Assembly: GCF_001011155.1 (NCBI RefSeq)
Contig: NZ_CP011479.1
Span: 2,436,501-2,500,500, forward strand
Length of the DNA stretch: 64,000 nucleotides
DNA from: Hoeflea sp. IMCC20628
Lineage (GTDB): Bacteria; Pseudomonadota; Alphaproteobacteria; Rhizobiales; Rhizobiaceae
Reading direction: 5' to 3'
Shown: positions 8,122-16,514 of the stretch, in pieces
Numbering within the stretch: the stretch's first letter is position 1
Layout of the letters: every line of letters begins with the position of its first letter
Notes under the pieces: generated by a model
Told to the model about the DNA's origin: nothing
The model's input: only the letters and a program-made list of their open reading frames with translations
Database searches by the model: none
Translations under genes and position numbers: made by a program

Positions 8122-9351
8122 ATGGCGAACACACATGACATGACAGCGCCGATCTCCCGGCCCACCGCCAGACACTCAAACCCGCCAGCCAACAGCCTGA
8201 TCGCACATGTTGCTTCTGGTCCGGATGACGTATTGGCGTTATGGCAAAGGCTGGAAACTGATCCGGCGGTGACATTTCATCAAAGCCGTGTCTGGGTCGA
8301 GGCCTGGACGGCTGCCACCAGCGCTCGGCTTTCTATTGTCACGCTGGAACACAATGGCGATGCAATTGCGATTCTGCCGCTCGAGATCACCCATATCGGC
8401 GGTTTGAAGATCGCACAGTTCGCCGGAACCGCCTTCTCCAACGAAAATTCAGGGCTTTTCGATCTTGCCAAACTGAGCGTTGTCGACCCGATTTCCGCAG
8501 CCGAGCTTGCAGCCGCTCTCTCTCATGCGGGCCTGGACGCCGATATCGTATTACTCGACAAGATGACGCCGGAAACGGCTGCATGTGCAGCTTTTTCAGA
8601 TTTACCGCGCGTCTTCCATCAAAATCCCAGCTTCCAGTTGCCACTGTTTGCCGACTTCACGGCTGTGCTGGCGCAAATCAATGGCAAACGCCGCCGGAAG
8701 AAGTTCCGGGTTTCGGAACGGCGCCTTGAAGCCCTGGGCGGATACCGGCACATCATCGGCGATGATGATGCTCTGGCGTTGCGATTGCTCGACACATTCC
8801 TAGAGCAGAAGACGCTGCGATTTGCCGCCCAAGGCTTGCCGGATGTTTTTGCCGATCCCGGTATTCGCAAATTCTTTCGTCAACTCGCCACCACCCGCGA
8901 CGCAGAAGGCCGGGCAGCGCTCGAGCTTCATGGCATCGAGCTGACCGGCGGAGAGCATGAAGGCCAGATCATCGCTGTTGCCGGGTTGACGATCAAGCAT
9001 CGGCACGTCACCTGCCAGTTCGGTTCCATCAATGAAGAGATCGCCGCAGATGTGAGCGCCGGCGAGTTGCTTTTCTACCGGATGATTGAACGGGCCGCGT
9101 TAGCTGGCCATGCAGTCTTCGATTTTGGCGTCGGAGATCAACCGTACAAACGCTCATGGTGCCCGCAACGCAGTGAACTGGTGGATTGTTATGTTCCGCT
9201 CACTGTGAAAGGGCGGATGGCCGCTCCGCTGATCGCCGGCCTGATCCGGCTGAAACGAACCATCAAGACCTCACGCAGACTGCACCGCAGCGCTGTCTGG
9301 GCGCGCGGGTTGCTGACACGCAGACAACAGCTAACACCCGAGGCCGACTAG
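8122..9351 (+). CDS. CelD/BcsL-type GNAT acyltransferase of the polysaccharide locus
   Basis: A 409-residue protein of the COG5653 class (CelD/BcsL, FemAB-like GNAT). The N-terminal half has QSRVWVEAWTA and LPLEITHIGGLKIAQFAGTAFSNENSGLF; the C-terminal half has the GNAT core, with GQIIAVAGLTIKHRHVTCQFGSINEEIAADVSAGELLFYRMIERAA and FDFGVGDQPYKRSWCP, typical of these acyltransferases. They are thought to acylate a polysaccharide or its lipid-linked precursor in the cytosol. It lies convergent to the co-polymerase gene, and its context supports a role in exopolysaccharide decoration. Confidence 0.82.
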   Translation: MANTHDMTAPISRPTARHSNPPANSLIAHVASGPDDVLALWQRLETDPAVTFHQSRVWVEAWTAATSARLSIVTLEHNGDAIAILPLEITHIGGLKIAQFAGTAFSNENSGLFDLAKLSVVDPISAAELAAALSHAGLDADIVLLDKMTPETAACAAFSDLPRVFHQNPSFQLPLFADFTAVLAQINGKRRRKKFRVSERRLEALGGYRHIIGDDDALALRLLDTFLEQKTLRFAAQGLPDVFADPGIRKFFRQLATTRDAEGRAALELHGIELTGGEHEGQIIAVAGLTIKHRHVTCQFGSINEEIAADVSAGELLFYRMIERAALAGHAVFDFGVGDQPYKRSWCPQRSELVDCYVPLTVKGRMAAPLIAGLIRLKRTIKTSRRLHRSAVWARGLLTRRQQLTPEAD

Positions 9352-9392
9352 GTTGCTTCATGCACGTTGTGCATTGGGCAACAGATCATGGA

Positions 9393-11534
9393 TCATGCCG
9401 CCGAATTGCGCTGACCCAGAGGCCCTGTTGGAAGACCTGGCGTCATCAGCAACACATCTCCAAAGCCCTGTTCGTTGAACTCCGCAAGGAACCGTCCCAC
9501 TTCCGATGCATCCGAGCGCAGGATGGACAGCACGATTTCACTGTTCTCCACCCGGGCAATGCGGGCAACCGCGGCCGCGTCAGCAGCACCGCATTCCACG
9601 ATGACCATGTCATAGGCTTCCGTCAGCGCGTCGATGATCATTGGCAACCGGTCGATCGCACGCATCGCGCGGCGTGCGTTGGCGTTGCCGTGCGGAATGA
9701 TGTGGGCTGATGACAACCGGTCGGGATGGATCGAATCTGCAATGGCGATATCGCCACACATCAGATCCGTCAGACCGGGCAAGCGCCGGGACTCGGCCAT
9801 CAGCTCGGTAGGACAGGCAGATCCGGTAAGATCGATCAACAAAGTCTTGAGGCCGTCGCCAGCAACCGTACGCGCCAGCATGACTGCTGCTGCTGACCCC
9901 TCGTCGCCCTCCGGCGATACACAGATCGCTACCGGAGTTCCGTCGGTGACGAGCTGGTCGGCGACCGACTCGACGCTGAAATCATCTGCGTCGTTGGAGA
10001 TGTTTGGCAGGGTCTCGATCGCCAGCTGCGGCTCGGCGGAAGGTTCACCGCCTGTGTCCTCGGCAACAGCCACGGAATGCTCATCAGTCGCCACGGAGTG
10101 CTCGTCTGTCTCGTCAGCATCGCGGATCAGGCCTGTGGATGGCCGCAAGGCCCGCCCGGAGAACAGCTCACCAAGCATCACCCCAATGGACGACAACAGG
10201 AAAGTCGCAAACGCGGCAACACCGATGATCGGCAGCATCTTGGGATAATGCGATTCTGAAGCCGGCACGGCGCGCGAAATCACCCGGGCATCGGCAGGCA
10301 AGGATTTTGGTTCGGTGCGTGAGGCAGCCTCGCGATAGCGTCCCAGATAGGTCTCGAGAAGATCGCGCTGAGCTGCAGCTTCGCGCTCCAGCGAGCGCAA
10401 TTCAACGGATTCCTCGCCTTCACGCGCAGAACCAGCCTTGAGTGCGTTGAGCTGGGCCGTCAGTTCTTCTTCGCGAATTCGCGCCACGCGCGTGTTGCTC
10501 TCCAAGCTTGACAGCACCTTGCGGATTTCGCTGTAGATTTGCCGTTCCACATCCTTCAGTTGGGCCCGCAGGCCTTTCATGCGCGGATGCGCCTCAAGCA
10601 AGGTGGTCGACAGATCGGCGATCTGTGCACGGATATTGCCTTCGCTTTCACGCAGACGCTGAACCACCGGCGAGCCCAGAACATCAGAAACCGCATCAAC
10701 TGCCTGGCCGTTACTCAGCGCGTTGCGGACCGATTGCGCCCGGGCTTCGGAATCTGCCCGTTCGGCACGAACCCGGCTCAATTCGGTTGAAATGTCGGAC
10801 AATTGCTTGGCCGCGATGGTGTCTTGCTGATTAACCAGCAGCAGCCCGGTTTCCGAGCGGTAGGCCGCGACTTTCTCTTCAGATTCGCGGACTTTTCCAC
10901 GCAGCCTGGCAATTTCCGGTTCCAGCCAGGCGCTGGCGTCGGTGTTGTTTTCGAGCTTTGCGCTCGACTGGAAGGCAAGATAGGCATCGACAAGCGCGTT
11001 TGGCACACGCGCGGCAAGCGCTGCGTCCTCTGATGAAAACTCGATCCCGATGACCCGCGATCCGGGCACAGCATAGACGTCGAGCTTCTTGAAGAACTCC
11101 TTCAGGATGCGCTCTTCGGCAGGCACATCAAGCGGGTTCTTCTTCAGCCCGATCATCACCAGCAGATCGCCAATCGCTGACGGATTTGCCGCGGGGTCAA
11201 ACTCTTCGCGAGACGACAGATCGAGCTCACGGGCCACCTGTTTGACAAGATCGGTCGACTTCAGAATCTCGACCTGGCTGGTCACCGCCCGCTCGTCCAG
11301 CGCTACATCTGCGGTCTGCTGGTTCTGGTCGCCCGAATAGACCGGCTCCCGGGTTTCGACCAACAACCGGGTCTCCGACTTGTAGAGCGGATTAATCATA
11401 CCGGTGACAAGAAAGGCCAGCCCCGCAGCGGCGGCAGTCAGCCCCAGGACGAGAGTCTTCCGCTCCCAGACGGCTGTTACCAGACGGCCAAGATCAATAT
11501 CGACATCGGGTTGCGGCGTTGCTGAAACGGACAT
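9393..11534 (-). CDS. Wzz/GumC-type polysaccharide co-polymerase with degenerate BY-kinase domain
   Basis: A 713-residue inner-membrane protein. Residues 1-60 hold the Wzz domain with TM1 (about 31-49); a long periplasmic coiled coil (about 200-420) follows; TM2 is at about 433-455. From residue 534 a P-loop-like domain begins: a strand, SPEGDEGSAAA where Walker A should be, TLLIDLTG for Walker A' and MVIVECG for Walker B. The Walker A Lys is absent and the C-terminal tail has no tyrosine cluster, so tyrosine kinase activity is unlikely. A 7-residue repeat TDEHSVA occurs twice between TM2 and this domain (DNA 10069-10110). Its role is likely control of chain length and export. An IS66 element sits 76 bases upstream of its start. 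Confidence 0.88.
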   Translation of the reverse strand: MSVSATPQPDVDIDLGRLVTAVWERKTLVLGLTAAAAGLAFLVTGMINPLYKSETRLLVETREPVYSGDQNQQTADVALDERAVTSQVEILKSTDLVKQVARELDLSSREEFDPAANPSAIGDLLVMIGLKKNPLDVPAEERILKEFFKKLDVYAVPGSRVIGIEFSSEDAALAARVPNALVDAYLAFQSSAKLENNTDASAWLEPEIARLRGKVRESEEKVAAYRSETGLLLVNQQDTIAAKQLSDISTELSRVRAERADSEARAQSVRNALSNGQAVDAVSDVLGSPVVQRLRESEGNIRAQIADLSTTLLEAHPRMKGLRAQLKDVERQIYSEIRKVLSSLESNTRVARIREEELTAQLNALKAGSAREGEESVELRSLEREAAAQRDLLETYLGRYREAASRTEPKSLPADARVISRAVPASESHYPKMLPIIGVAAFATFLLSSIGVMLGELFSGRALRPSTGLIRDADETDEHSVATDEHSVAVAEDTGGEPSAEPQLAIETLPNISNDADDFSVESVADQLVTDGTPVAICVSPEGDEGSAAAVMLARTVAGDGLKTLLIDLTGSACPTELMAESRRLPGLTDLMCGDIAIADSIHPDRLSSAHIIPHGNANARRAMRAIDRLPMIIDALTEAYDMVIVECGAADAAAVARIARVENSEIVLSILRSDASEVGRFLAEFNEQGFGDVLLMTPGLPTGPLGQRNSAA

Positions 11535-11602
11535 GCGAGGGCTACTCCATACTTACACTTGCGGAGAAGCGTAAACGAACATGGTAACGCAACGGTTAAG
11601 GG

Positions 11603-11610
11603 GCCGGTGA
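11603..11610. repeat. 8-bp target duplication, left of IS66 copy 1
   Basis: GCCGGTGA directly before the left end of the element; the same 8 bases follow the right end at 12986-12993. Eight-base duplications are characteristic of IS66-family insertion. Confidence 0.93.
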
Positions 11611-12985
11611 GTAATTACCCACCCCTGAATTCGTGATTTCCGGTTCTTCTACCGGCCTATGCCAGGACGGATGCGATGACCTGGAAGGGGTTTGCGCCTT
11701 TGAGGCGTGCGGTATCGACTGTCGTGCGTATGTTCGCTTCGGCTTGGGCGGCCCACATGGCGCGATATCCGTTTGTCACCTTTCGCTGAATGACCCATGG
11801 ACGGAGCTTTCGCTCAGATGTGTTGTTGGTGACATCGACTTCTCCGGGATAGTCGCAAAACGTCAGCAGCTGATCGCGGGCCCGCCCGATCTTGGCCTGG
11901 AGCTTTTGGGCCAGGTCGCATGAAGTCGGGGCGCATAGAAGCCCGGCAAGCTGTTTATCGAATTTGCGCTTCTTGCTTGCGACGGTAGACGCAGCGAATG
12001 TGCTTATGGCTCTGGCGAAATCAAACACACGGCCAAACCAAAGCTGGAAGCGAAGAGGGAGATCATCCTCGCCATGTTCCAGCGCAAAGGCTGTATCACG
12101 CGCCAAATGTGCAAGGCAGGTTTGATGTCGATGGCCGTGAGATTGCTGGGCTGAATACCGATCAGATATCCATACCTCGGGGACATGGCCGCCCATGGTC
12201 TCGTGAACGACCCGTGCTGCACGGGAGTAATCGGGCTGGTGGACAACGGCATCCTTGCAATGAAAAACCCAGTGTTGGGCATTTGTGCCCTCAATACGCA
12301 CACCGGTTTCGTCGCTGGCGACAACGCGGGCGGCTCGAAGGCTGGCCTTGGCGGCCTGTGCTGTGGCCTGGAAGCTCGGACGGGAGCGGGCAAACATGTT
12401 CATGATCGCGCCCTCGCTCGCATGGAGGCCGAAGATATCCATGAACACACCGCTCAGGCGTTCGTAAGACAATGCATGGAAACTCTTGAGGTAGATCGCC
12501 AGCGCGTGAATGCCTGGCCCGAACGGCGTTGCGGTTGCCACGGCAGGTGCGGTGGCTTTTGTCGTCGTGCCGCATTGCGGGCAATGACAGGAAAAACGCC
12601 GATGCCGGGTGACATGAGGACGGATCGCAGGAATATCGATCTCGTCATAGGCCCCGGCCAGCACCATCGTATCATCACCGGAAAACGCATGGCCGCATCT
12701 CTTGCAGGCGGTCGGTTCATGATCGCGAAACATGTCGGCAAAATCCGCCAGCACCCTATTGTGGGGTTCATGCCCGGGCTTGGCTCCACCCGGTCGTGAG
12801 TTGACGCGTTTCTCTTTCTTGTCCGTAGAGGGCGGCTTGGAAGACGTCCGAGAATCCTTGGCAGGCCGTTGGAGCCGAAGCACCATCTCGATCAATTCGT
12901 CCTTGCTCAGCTGCTGCAAATCAGTCCGATCCATATCATCATGGATTCAGACATTGTGGTGCATGGCAAGGGGGTGGGTAATTAC
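11611..12985 (-). mobile_element. Complete IS66-family element (ISBst12-like), copy 1
   Basis: A 1375-bp element with 15-bp terminal inverted repeats beginning GTAATTACCCACCCC at both ends, and an 8-bp target duplication. The ends start with GTAA as is usual in IS66. It carries one long transposase gene and lacks the small tnpA/tnpB genes of classical IS66, which is the ISBst12 subgroup pattern. It differs from copy 2 by one substitution that I could find. It is inserted in the intergenic region between the minus-strand co-polymerase gene and the plus-strand export lipoprotein gene. Confidence 0.95.
11657..12934 (-). CDS. IS66-family transposase (ISBst12 group), copy 1
   Basis: A 425-residue transposase. 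Order of parts: N-terminal LSKDELIEMVLRLQ leucine-rich helix, RTSSKPPSTDKKEKR and the conserved Arg/Gly/Pro-rich linker PGGAKPGHEPHNR, a zinc-finger-like region with CKRCGH and CHCPQC, then the DDE domain with ASDETGVRI (first Asp), WISDRYSAQQ (second Asp) and the Glu in NNTSERKLRPWV. All catalytic positions are present, so the protein is probably active. Confidence 0.95.
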   Translation of the reverse strand: MDRTDLQQLSKDELIEMVLRLQRPAKDSRTSSKPPSTDKKEKRVNSRPGGAKPGHEPHNRVLADFADMFRDHEPTACKRCGHAFSGDDTMVLAGAYDEIDIPAIRPHVTRHRRFSCHCPQCGTTTKATAPAVATATPFGPGIHALAIYLKSFHALSYERLSGVFMDIFGLHASEGAIMNMFARSRPSFQATAQAAKASLRAARVVASDETGVRIEGTNAQHWVFHCKDAVVHQPDYSRAARVVHETMGGHVPEVWISDRYSAQQSHGHRHQTCLAHLARDTAFALEHGEDDLPLRFQLWFGRVFDFARAISTFAASTVASKKRKFDKQLAGLLCAPTSCDLAQKLQAKIGRARDQLLTFCDYPGEVDVTNNTSERKLRPWVIQRKVTNGYRAMWAAQAEANIRTTVDTARLKGANPFQVIASVLA

Positions 12986-12993
12986 GCCGGTGA
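12986..12993. repeat. 8-bp target duplication, right of IS66 copy 1
   Basis: GCCGGTGA, identical to 11603-11610. Matching duplications on both sides mean copy 1 inserted here and has not exchanged flanks with another copy since. Confidence 0.93.
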
Positions 12994-13139
12994 CGCTTCC
13001 TTTACCTTTGGCGCCCTGCTCCAGAGCGCAGCTTTTTCACCCGACGCCACATTTATCTGCGGAGTTTTACCGCCCGTTAACCCTAATGGATCGATAACGG
13101 TAATCGAAATTCACACGTTTCGCGTGGAGCACGTAAAGA

Positions 13140-13715
13140 ATGAAACCCGCCAAGTCCAAAGTGACGACCCTGCTGGCGGCCGCCATGACTTCAGTCATGC
13201 TGGCGGGATGTTCCGGCTATCATCCGGCGCCCAAGGCATTCCATGAAGCCGTGATGCAGCCCTACCGGCTTGATGCGGGAGACCGATTGCGCGTCACCGT
13301 TTTCGAGCAGACAGGATTGACCGGAACCTATTCCATTGACCAGGCCGGTTATATCGCCTTTCCGCTGATCGGTGCCGTGCCGGCGCGCGGACGGACGCTG
13401 CAGGAGATGGAAGGCACGATCGCCGGAAGCCTGCGGCAAGGCTATCTGCGCGATCCGGACGTAACCATTGAAATCGACCGGTACCGTTCATTTTTCGTCC
13501 TGGGTGAGGTTGGTCAGGCCGGGCAGTATTCCTACGTCGCCGGAATGACCGTACAAAATGCTATCGCCATCGCTGGTGGTTACTCGGCAAGAGCCTATCA
13601 ACACAATGTCGACATTACCCGCAACATCAACGGCGAAATCATGACTGGTCGGGTGAAGATTACCGATCCGATCCTTGCGGGTGACACGATTTATGTGCGC
13701 GAGCGGTTGTTCTAA
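13140..13715 (+). CDS. Wza-type polysaccharide export lipoprotein
   Basis: A 191-residue protein. The signal peptide ends in a lipobox, LAGC (Cys about residue 24), so it should be anchored to the outer membrane. The poly_export (SLBB-type) core follows: YRLDAGDRLRVTVFEQ, YSIDQAGYIAFPLIGAV and LRDPDVTIEI. Then one SLBB-like repeat, VLGEVGQAGQYSYVAGMTVQNAIAIAGGYS. It is shorter than E. coli Wza (about 380) and similar to rhizobial ExoF-like short forms. It opens the plus-strand gene set wza-like, glycosyltransferase, WcaJ-like, Wzy-like; the next start is only 4 bases away. Confidence 0.9.
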   Translation: MKPAKSKVTTLLAAAMTSVMLAGCSGYHPAPKAFHEAVMQPYRLDAGDRLRVTVFEQTGLTGTYSIDQAGYIAFPLIGAVPARGRTLQEMEGTIAGSLRQGYLRDPDVTIEIDRYRSFFVLGEVGQAGQYSYVAGMTVQNAIAIAGGYSARAYQHNVDITRNINGEIMTGRVKITDPILAGDTIYVRERLF

Positions 13716-13719
13716 CACC

Positions 13720-14868
13720 ATGGTTTCAGACAAGCCCTTGCGGATCCTGCATTGCTTCCGGTCACCGGTGGGTGGAATTTTCCGCCATGTCCGGGATCTG
13801 GCGGAAGAACATGCCAAGGCGGGTCATCAAGTCGGTATCATCTGCGATTCCAACACCGGCGGCGCCTATGAGGACGCCCTGTTTGAAAGCATCATGCCAC
13901 ATCTGGCGCTCGGGCTCACACGCTTGCCCATGCGCCGGTCCCTCGGAATTTCCGACATCGCGATAGCAGTCAAAACCTTTCGTGAAGTCAAAAGTTTGCA
14001 GCCGGATGTGTTGCACGGACATGGCGCCAAGGGCGGCGCTTACGTGCGACTTGCCGGCTCCCAGTTACGGGTATCCCAGTCTCGCGTTGCCCGTTTTTAT
14101 TCACCGCACGGCGGAAGCCTGCATTACGACCAGAAAACACTGCGCGGCCAGGCCTACTTCGCCATCGAACGGCTGCTTGAACGCTGGACGGACAGGCTAA
14201 TCTTTGTCTCGGACTACGAGCGGCGGACCTATGAGGAAAAAATAGGAAAGCCGCGCGCCGAGTGGCGTCTGATCCACAATGGGCTGCGCGCGCATGAATT
14301 TGAGCCAGTCGAAAACGTTTCGGACGCGGTGGATTTTCTCTATATCGGCATGATGCGCGACCTCAAGGGACCGGATGTGTTCATTGAGGCGATGCGGCGG
14401 GCCGAGCAACTGGCGGGAAAGCCGTTGCGCGGCGTCATGGTCGGTGACGGCGAGGACAAGCCACGCTACCAGGCGCGGCTCGACGCGCTCGGCATGGGTG
14501 ACCGGGTGACAATGCGCGATGCGATGCCTGCACGGGAAGCCTTTGCGCTTGCCCGCACAGTTGTTGTTCCGTCCCGGGCTGAATCCATGCCCTATATCGT
14601 TTTGGAAGCGGTTGCCGCTGGCAAGCCGGTGATTTCGACGCAGGTTGGCGGCATCCCTGAAATTCTCGGGCCTGACTTTGCAGGTTTCGTGCCGCCCGGA
14701 GATGCCGAATCGCTTGCCGGTGCGATGGCCAAGACCATCAACAACACGGACTGGTTACCCTCGGCGATGCCGGAGATGGACAGTTTTCGCAGTCATTTTT
14801 CTGCGCTGACAATGGCCGAACGGATGTCGGCCGTCTATCAGGAATGCCAGATCGGCACTGTTTCCTGA
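13720..14868 (+). CDS. GT4-type family glycosyltransferase
   Basis: A 382-residue GT-B enzyme. The N-terminal acceptor domain has LRILHCFRSPVGGIFRHVRDLAEEHAKAGH with the glycine loop, and DVLHGHGAKGG; the C-terminal donor domain has VDFLYIGMMRDLKGPDVFIEA, RGVMVGDGEDK and the sugar-nucleotide motif VVPSRAESMPYIVLEAVAAGKPVISTQVGGIPEI (E-x7-E). It should transfer a sugar to the lipid-linked repeat unit at the cytosolic face. The ATG at 13720, four bases after the previous stop, is preferred over an overlapping upstream start at 13675. Confidence 0.9.
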   Translation: MVSDKPLRILHCFRSPVGGIFRHVRDLAEEHAKAGHQVGIICDSNTGGAYEDALFESIMPHLALGLTRLPMRRSLGISDIAIAVKTFREVKSLQPDVLHGHGAKGGAYVRLAGSQLRVSQSRVARFYSPHGGSLHYDQKTLRGQAYFAIERLLERWTDRLIFVSDYERRTYEEKIGKPRAEWRLIHNGLRAHEFEPVENVSDAVDFLYIGMMRDLKGPDVFIEAMRRAEQLAGKPLRGVMVGDGEDKPRYQARLDALGMGDRVTMRDAMPAREAFALARTVVVPSRAESMPYIVLEAVAAGKPVISTQVGGIPEILGPDFAGFVPPGDAESLAGAMAKTINNTDWLPSAMPEMDSFRSHFSALTMAERMSAVYQECQIGTVS

Positions 14869-14948
14869 GCGAATAGCCAACGGCGTCAAGCCTTTCTTAG
14901 GGTGCACATGCTATCCCGGTAGCATGAGTTTCCGGGGAGAGTTCGGCC

Positions 14949-16514
14949 GTGAACAAGATCGACAATCACAACACCTTCAGTTCGGCATCCATTCGCAAGG
15001 CGATGGCCGAGATTGAAACCAAGCCGGGCCCGAAGGGCAAGGACGGCGAAACCGGTATCCAAATGAGCCGCCTGGCGCTTCAAACCGCCAACCGGCTCTC
15101 GCAGGAAAACTACTCCCCGACCATGATCATCGGCACGCTGCGGCTTGCGGAATTTGCACTGATCGCAATTACCGGGTTTGTCGTTTACGCTCTCTATGTC
15201 GGCATTACCCAAGAGGCAACGCTGCTCTACTACGGACCGGCCATTCTCATCGGATCTTCGTTGGTGGTTCTGCTGATTCAGATCGCAGACGGCTATCAGG
15301 TCCCGGCGCTCCGAAGCGCCCTGAAAACCTTGCCCAAGGTGCTGTCGTCATGGGCCATCGCGTTTGCGGTGATCGCCCTGGTGGCCTTCTTTCTACAATA
15401 CAGTCTGGCATTCTCGCGGGTGTGGTTTGCCGCCTGGTTCATTTCCGGCGCCGTTTCCCTCATCATCAGCCGCAACATCGTCGCCTATGGCATTCGTCGC
15501 TGGGCACGCAACGGGGTGATGGAACGCCGCGCCATCATCGTCGGCGGCGGCGAGATCGCAAAGGCGCTGATCCGGTCCATCGAACAGGACGCCGACAACG
15601 ATATCCGTATCTGTGGCTTCTTTGATGATCGTGACGAACGGCGCTCGCCGTCAATGGTGGCAGGCTATCCGAAACTCGGCAATATCGACTCGCTGATGGC
15701 ATTTGCCCGTATGGCCCGCATCGACATGCTGATCATCGCGCTGCCGCTCAATGCTGAATCGCGGGTGTTGCAGTTGCTCAAGAAGCTCTGGATCCTGCCG
15801 CTCGACATCCGCCTTGCAGCGCACGCCAACAAGCTCCGGTTCCGGCCACGCGCCTATTCCTACGTCGGCGCCGTGCCGATGCTCGACATTTTCGACCGTC
15901 CTATCACCGACTGGGATTCGGTGGCCAAGCGGATTTTCGACGTGTTCTTTTCGCTGCTGGCGATTGCGCTGCTGTGGCCGGTGATGATCGGAGCGGCGAT
16001 AGCCATCAAGCTCGATTCCAAGGGACCGGTCCTGTTCAAGCAGAAACGCCACGGCTTCAACAATGAAGTTGTGGAAGTGTTCAAGTTCCGGTCGATGTAT
16101 ACAGATCAATGCGATCCCACCGCGCGCGCTGCCGTCACCAAGGGTGATCCGCGCGTCACCAAGGTGGGCCGCTTCATCAGAAAGACGTCAATCGACGAAC
16201 TGCCTCAGTTCTTCAATGTTCTGCGCGGCAATCTTTCGCTGGTCGGACCGCGGCCCCACGCCGTTGTCGCAGCCACCCATGACCGGCTGTTCGCAGAAGT
16301 CGTTGACGGCTACTTCGCCCGTCACCGGGTCAAGCCGGGCGTGACCGGCTGGGCCCAGATCAACGGCTGGCGCGGCGAGATCGACAATGACGAAAAGATC
16401 AAGCAACGCACCGCCTGCGATCTCTACTACATCGAGAACTGGTCACTGCTGTTTGATCTCAAGATCCTGTTTCTCACGCCGATCCGGCTGTTCAACACGG
16501 AACACGCCTATTGA
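14949..16514 (+). CDS. Undecaprenyl-phosphate sugar phosphotransferase (WcaJ/ExoY type)
   Basis: A 521-residue polyprenol-phosphate hexose-1-phosphate transferase. The start is GTG at 14949 after GGGGAG. Four N-terminal membrane helices (about 60-190) are followed by a CoA-binding-like nucleotide fold (RRAIIVGGGEIAKALI), a fifth hydrophobic segment (about 330-355), and the catalytic domain with KRIFDVFFSLLAI, PVLFKQKRHGFNNEVVEVFKFRSM, RKTSIDELPQFFNVLRGNLSLVGPRPH and KPGVTGWAQINGWRGE. It starts repeat-unit assembly by moving a sugar phosphate, often glucose, to undecaprenyl phosphate. Confidence 0.93.
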   Translation: MNKIDNHNTFSSASIRKAMAEIETKPGPKGKDGETGIQMSRLALQTANRLSQENYSPTMIIGTLRLAEFALIAITGFVVYALYVGITQEATLLYYGPAILIGSSLVVLLIQIADGYQVPALRSALKTLPKVLSSWAIAFAVIALVAFFLQYSLAFSRVWFAAWFISGAVSLIISRNIVAYGIRRWARNGVMERRAIIVGGGEIAKALIRSIEQDADNDIRICGFFDDRDERRSPSMVAGYPKLGNIDSLMAFARMARIDMLIIALPLNAESRVLQLLKKLWILPLDIRLAAHANKLRFRPRAYSYVGAVPMLDIFDRPITDWDSVAKRIFDVFFSLLAIALLWPVMIGAAIAIKLDSKGPVLFKQKRHGFNNEVVEVFKFRSMYTDQCDPTARAAVTKGDPRVTKVGRFIRKTSIDELPQFFNVLRGNLSLVGPRPHAVVAATHDRLFAEVVDGYFARHRVKPGVTGWAQINGWRGEIDNDEKIKQRTACDLYYIENWSLLFDLKILFLTPIRLFNTEHAY

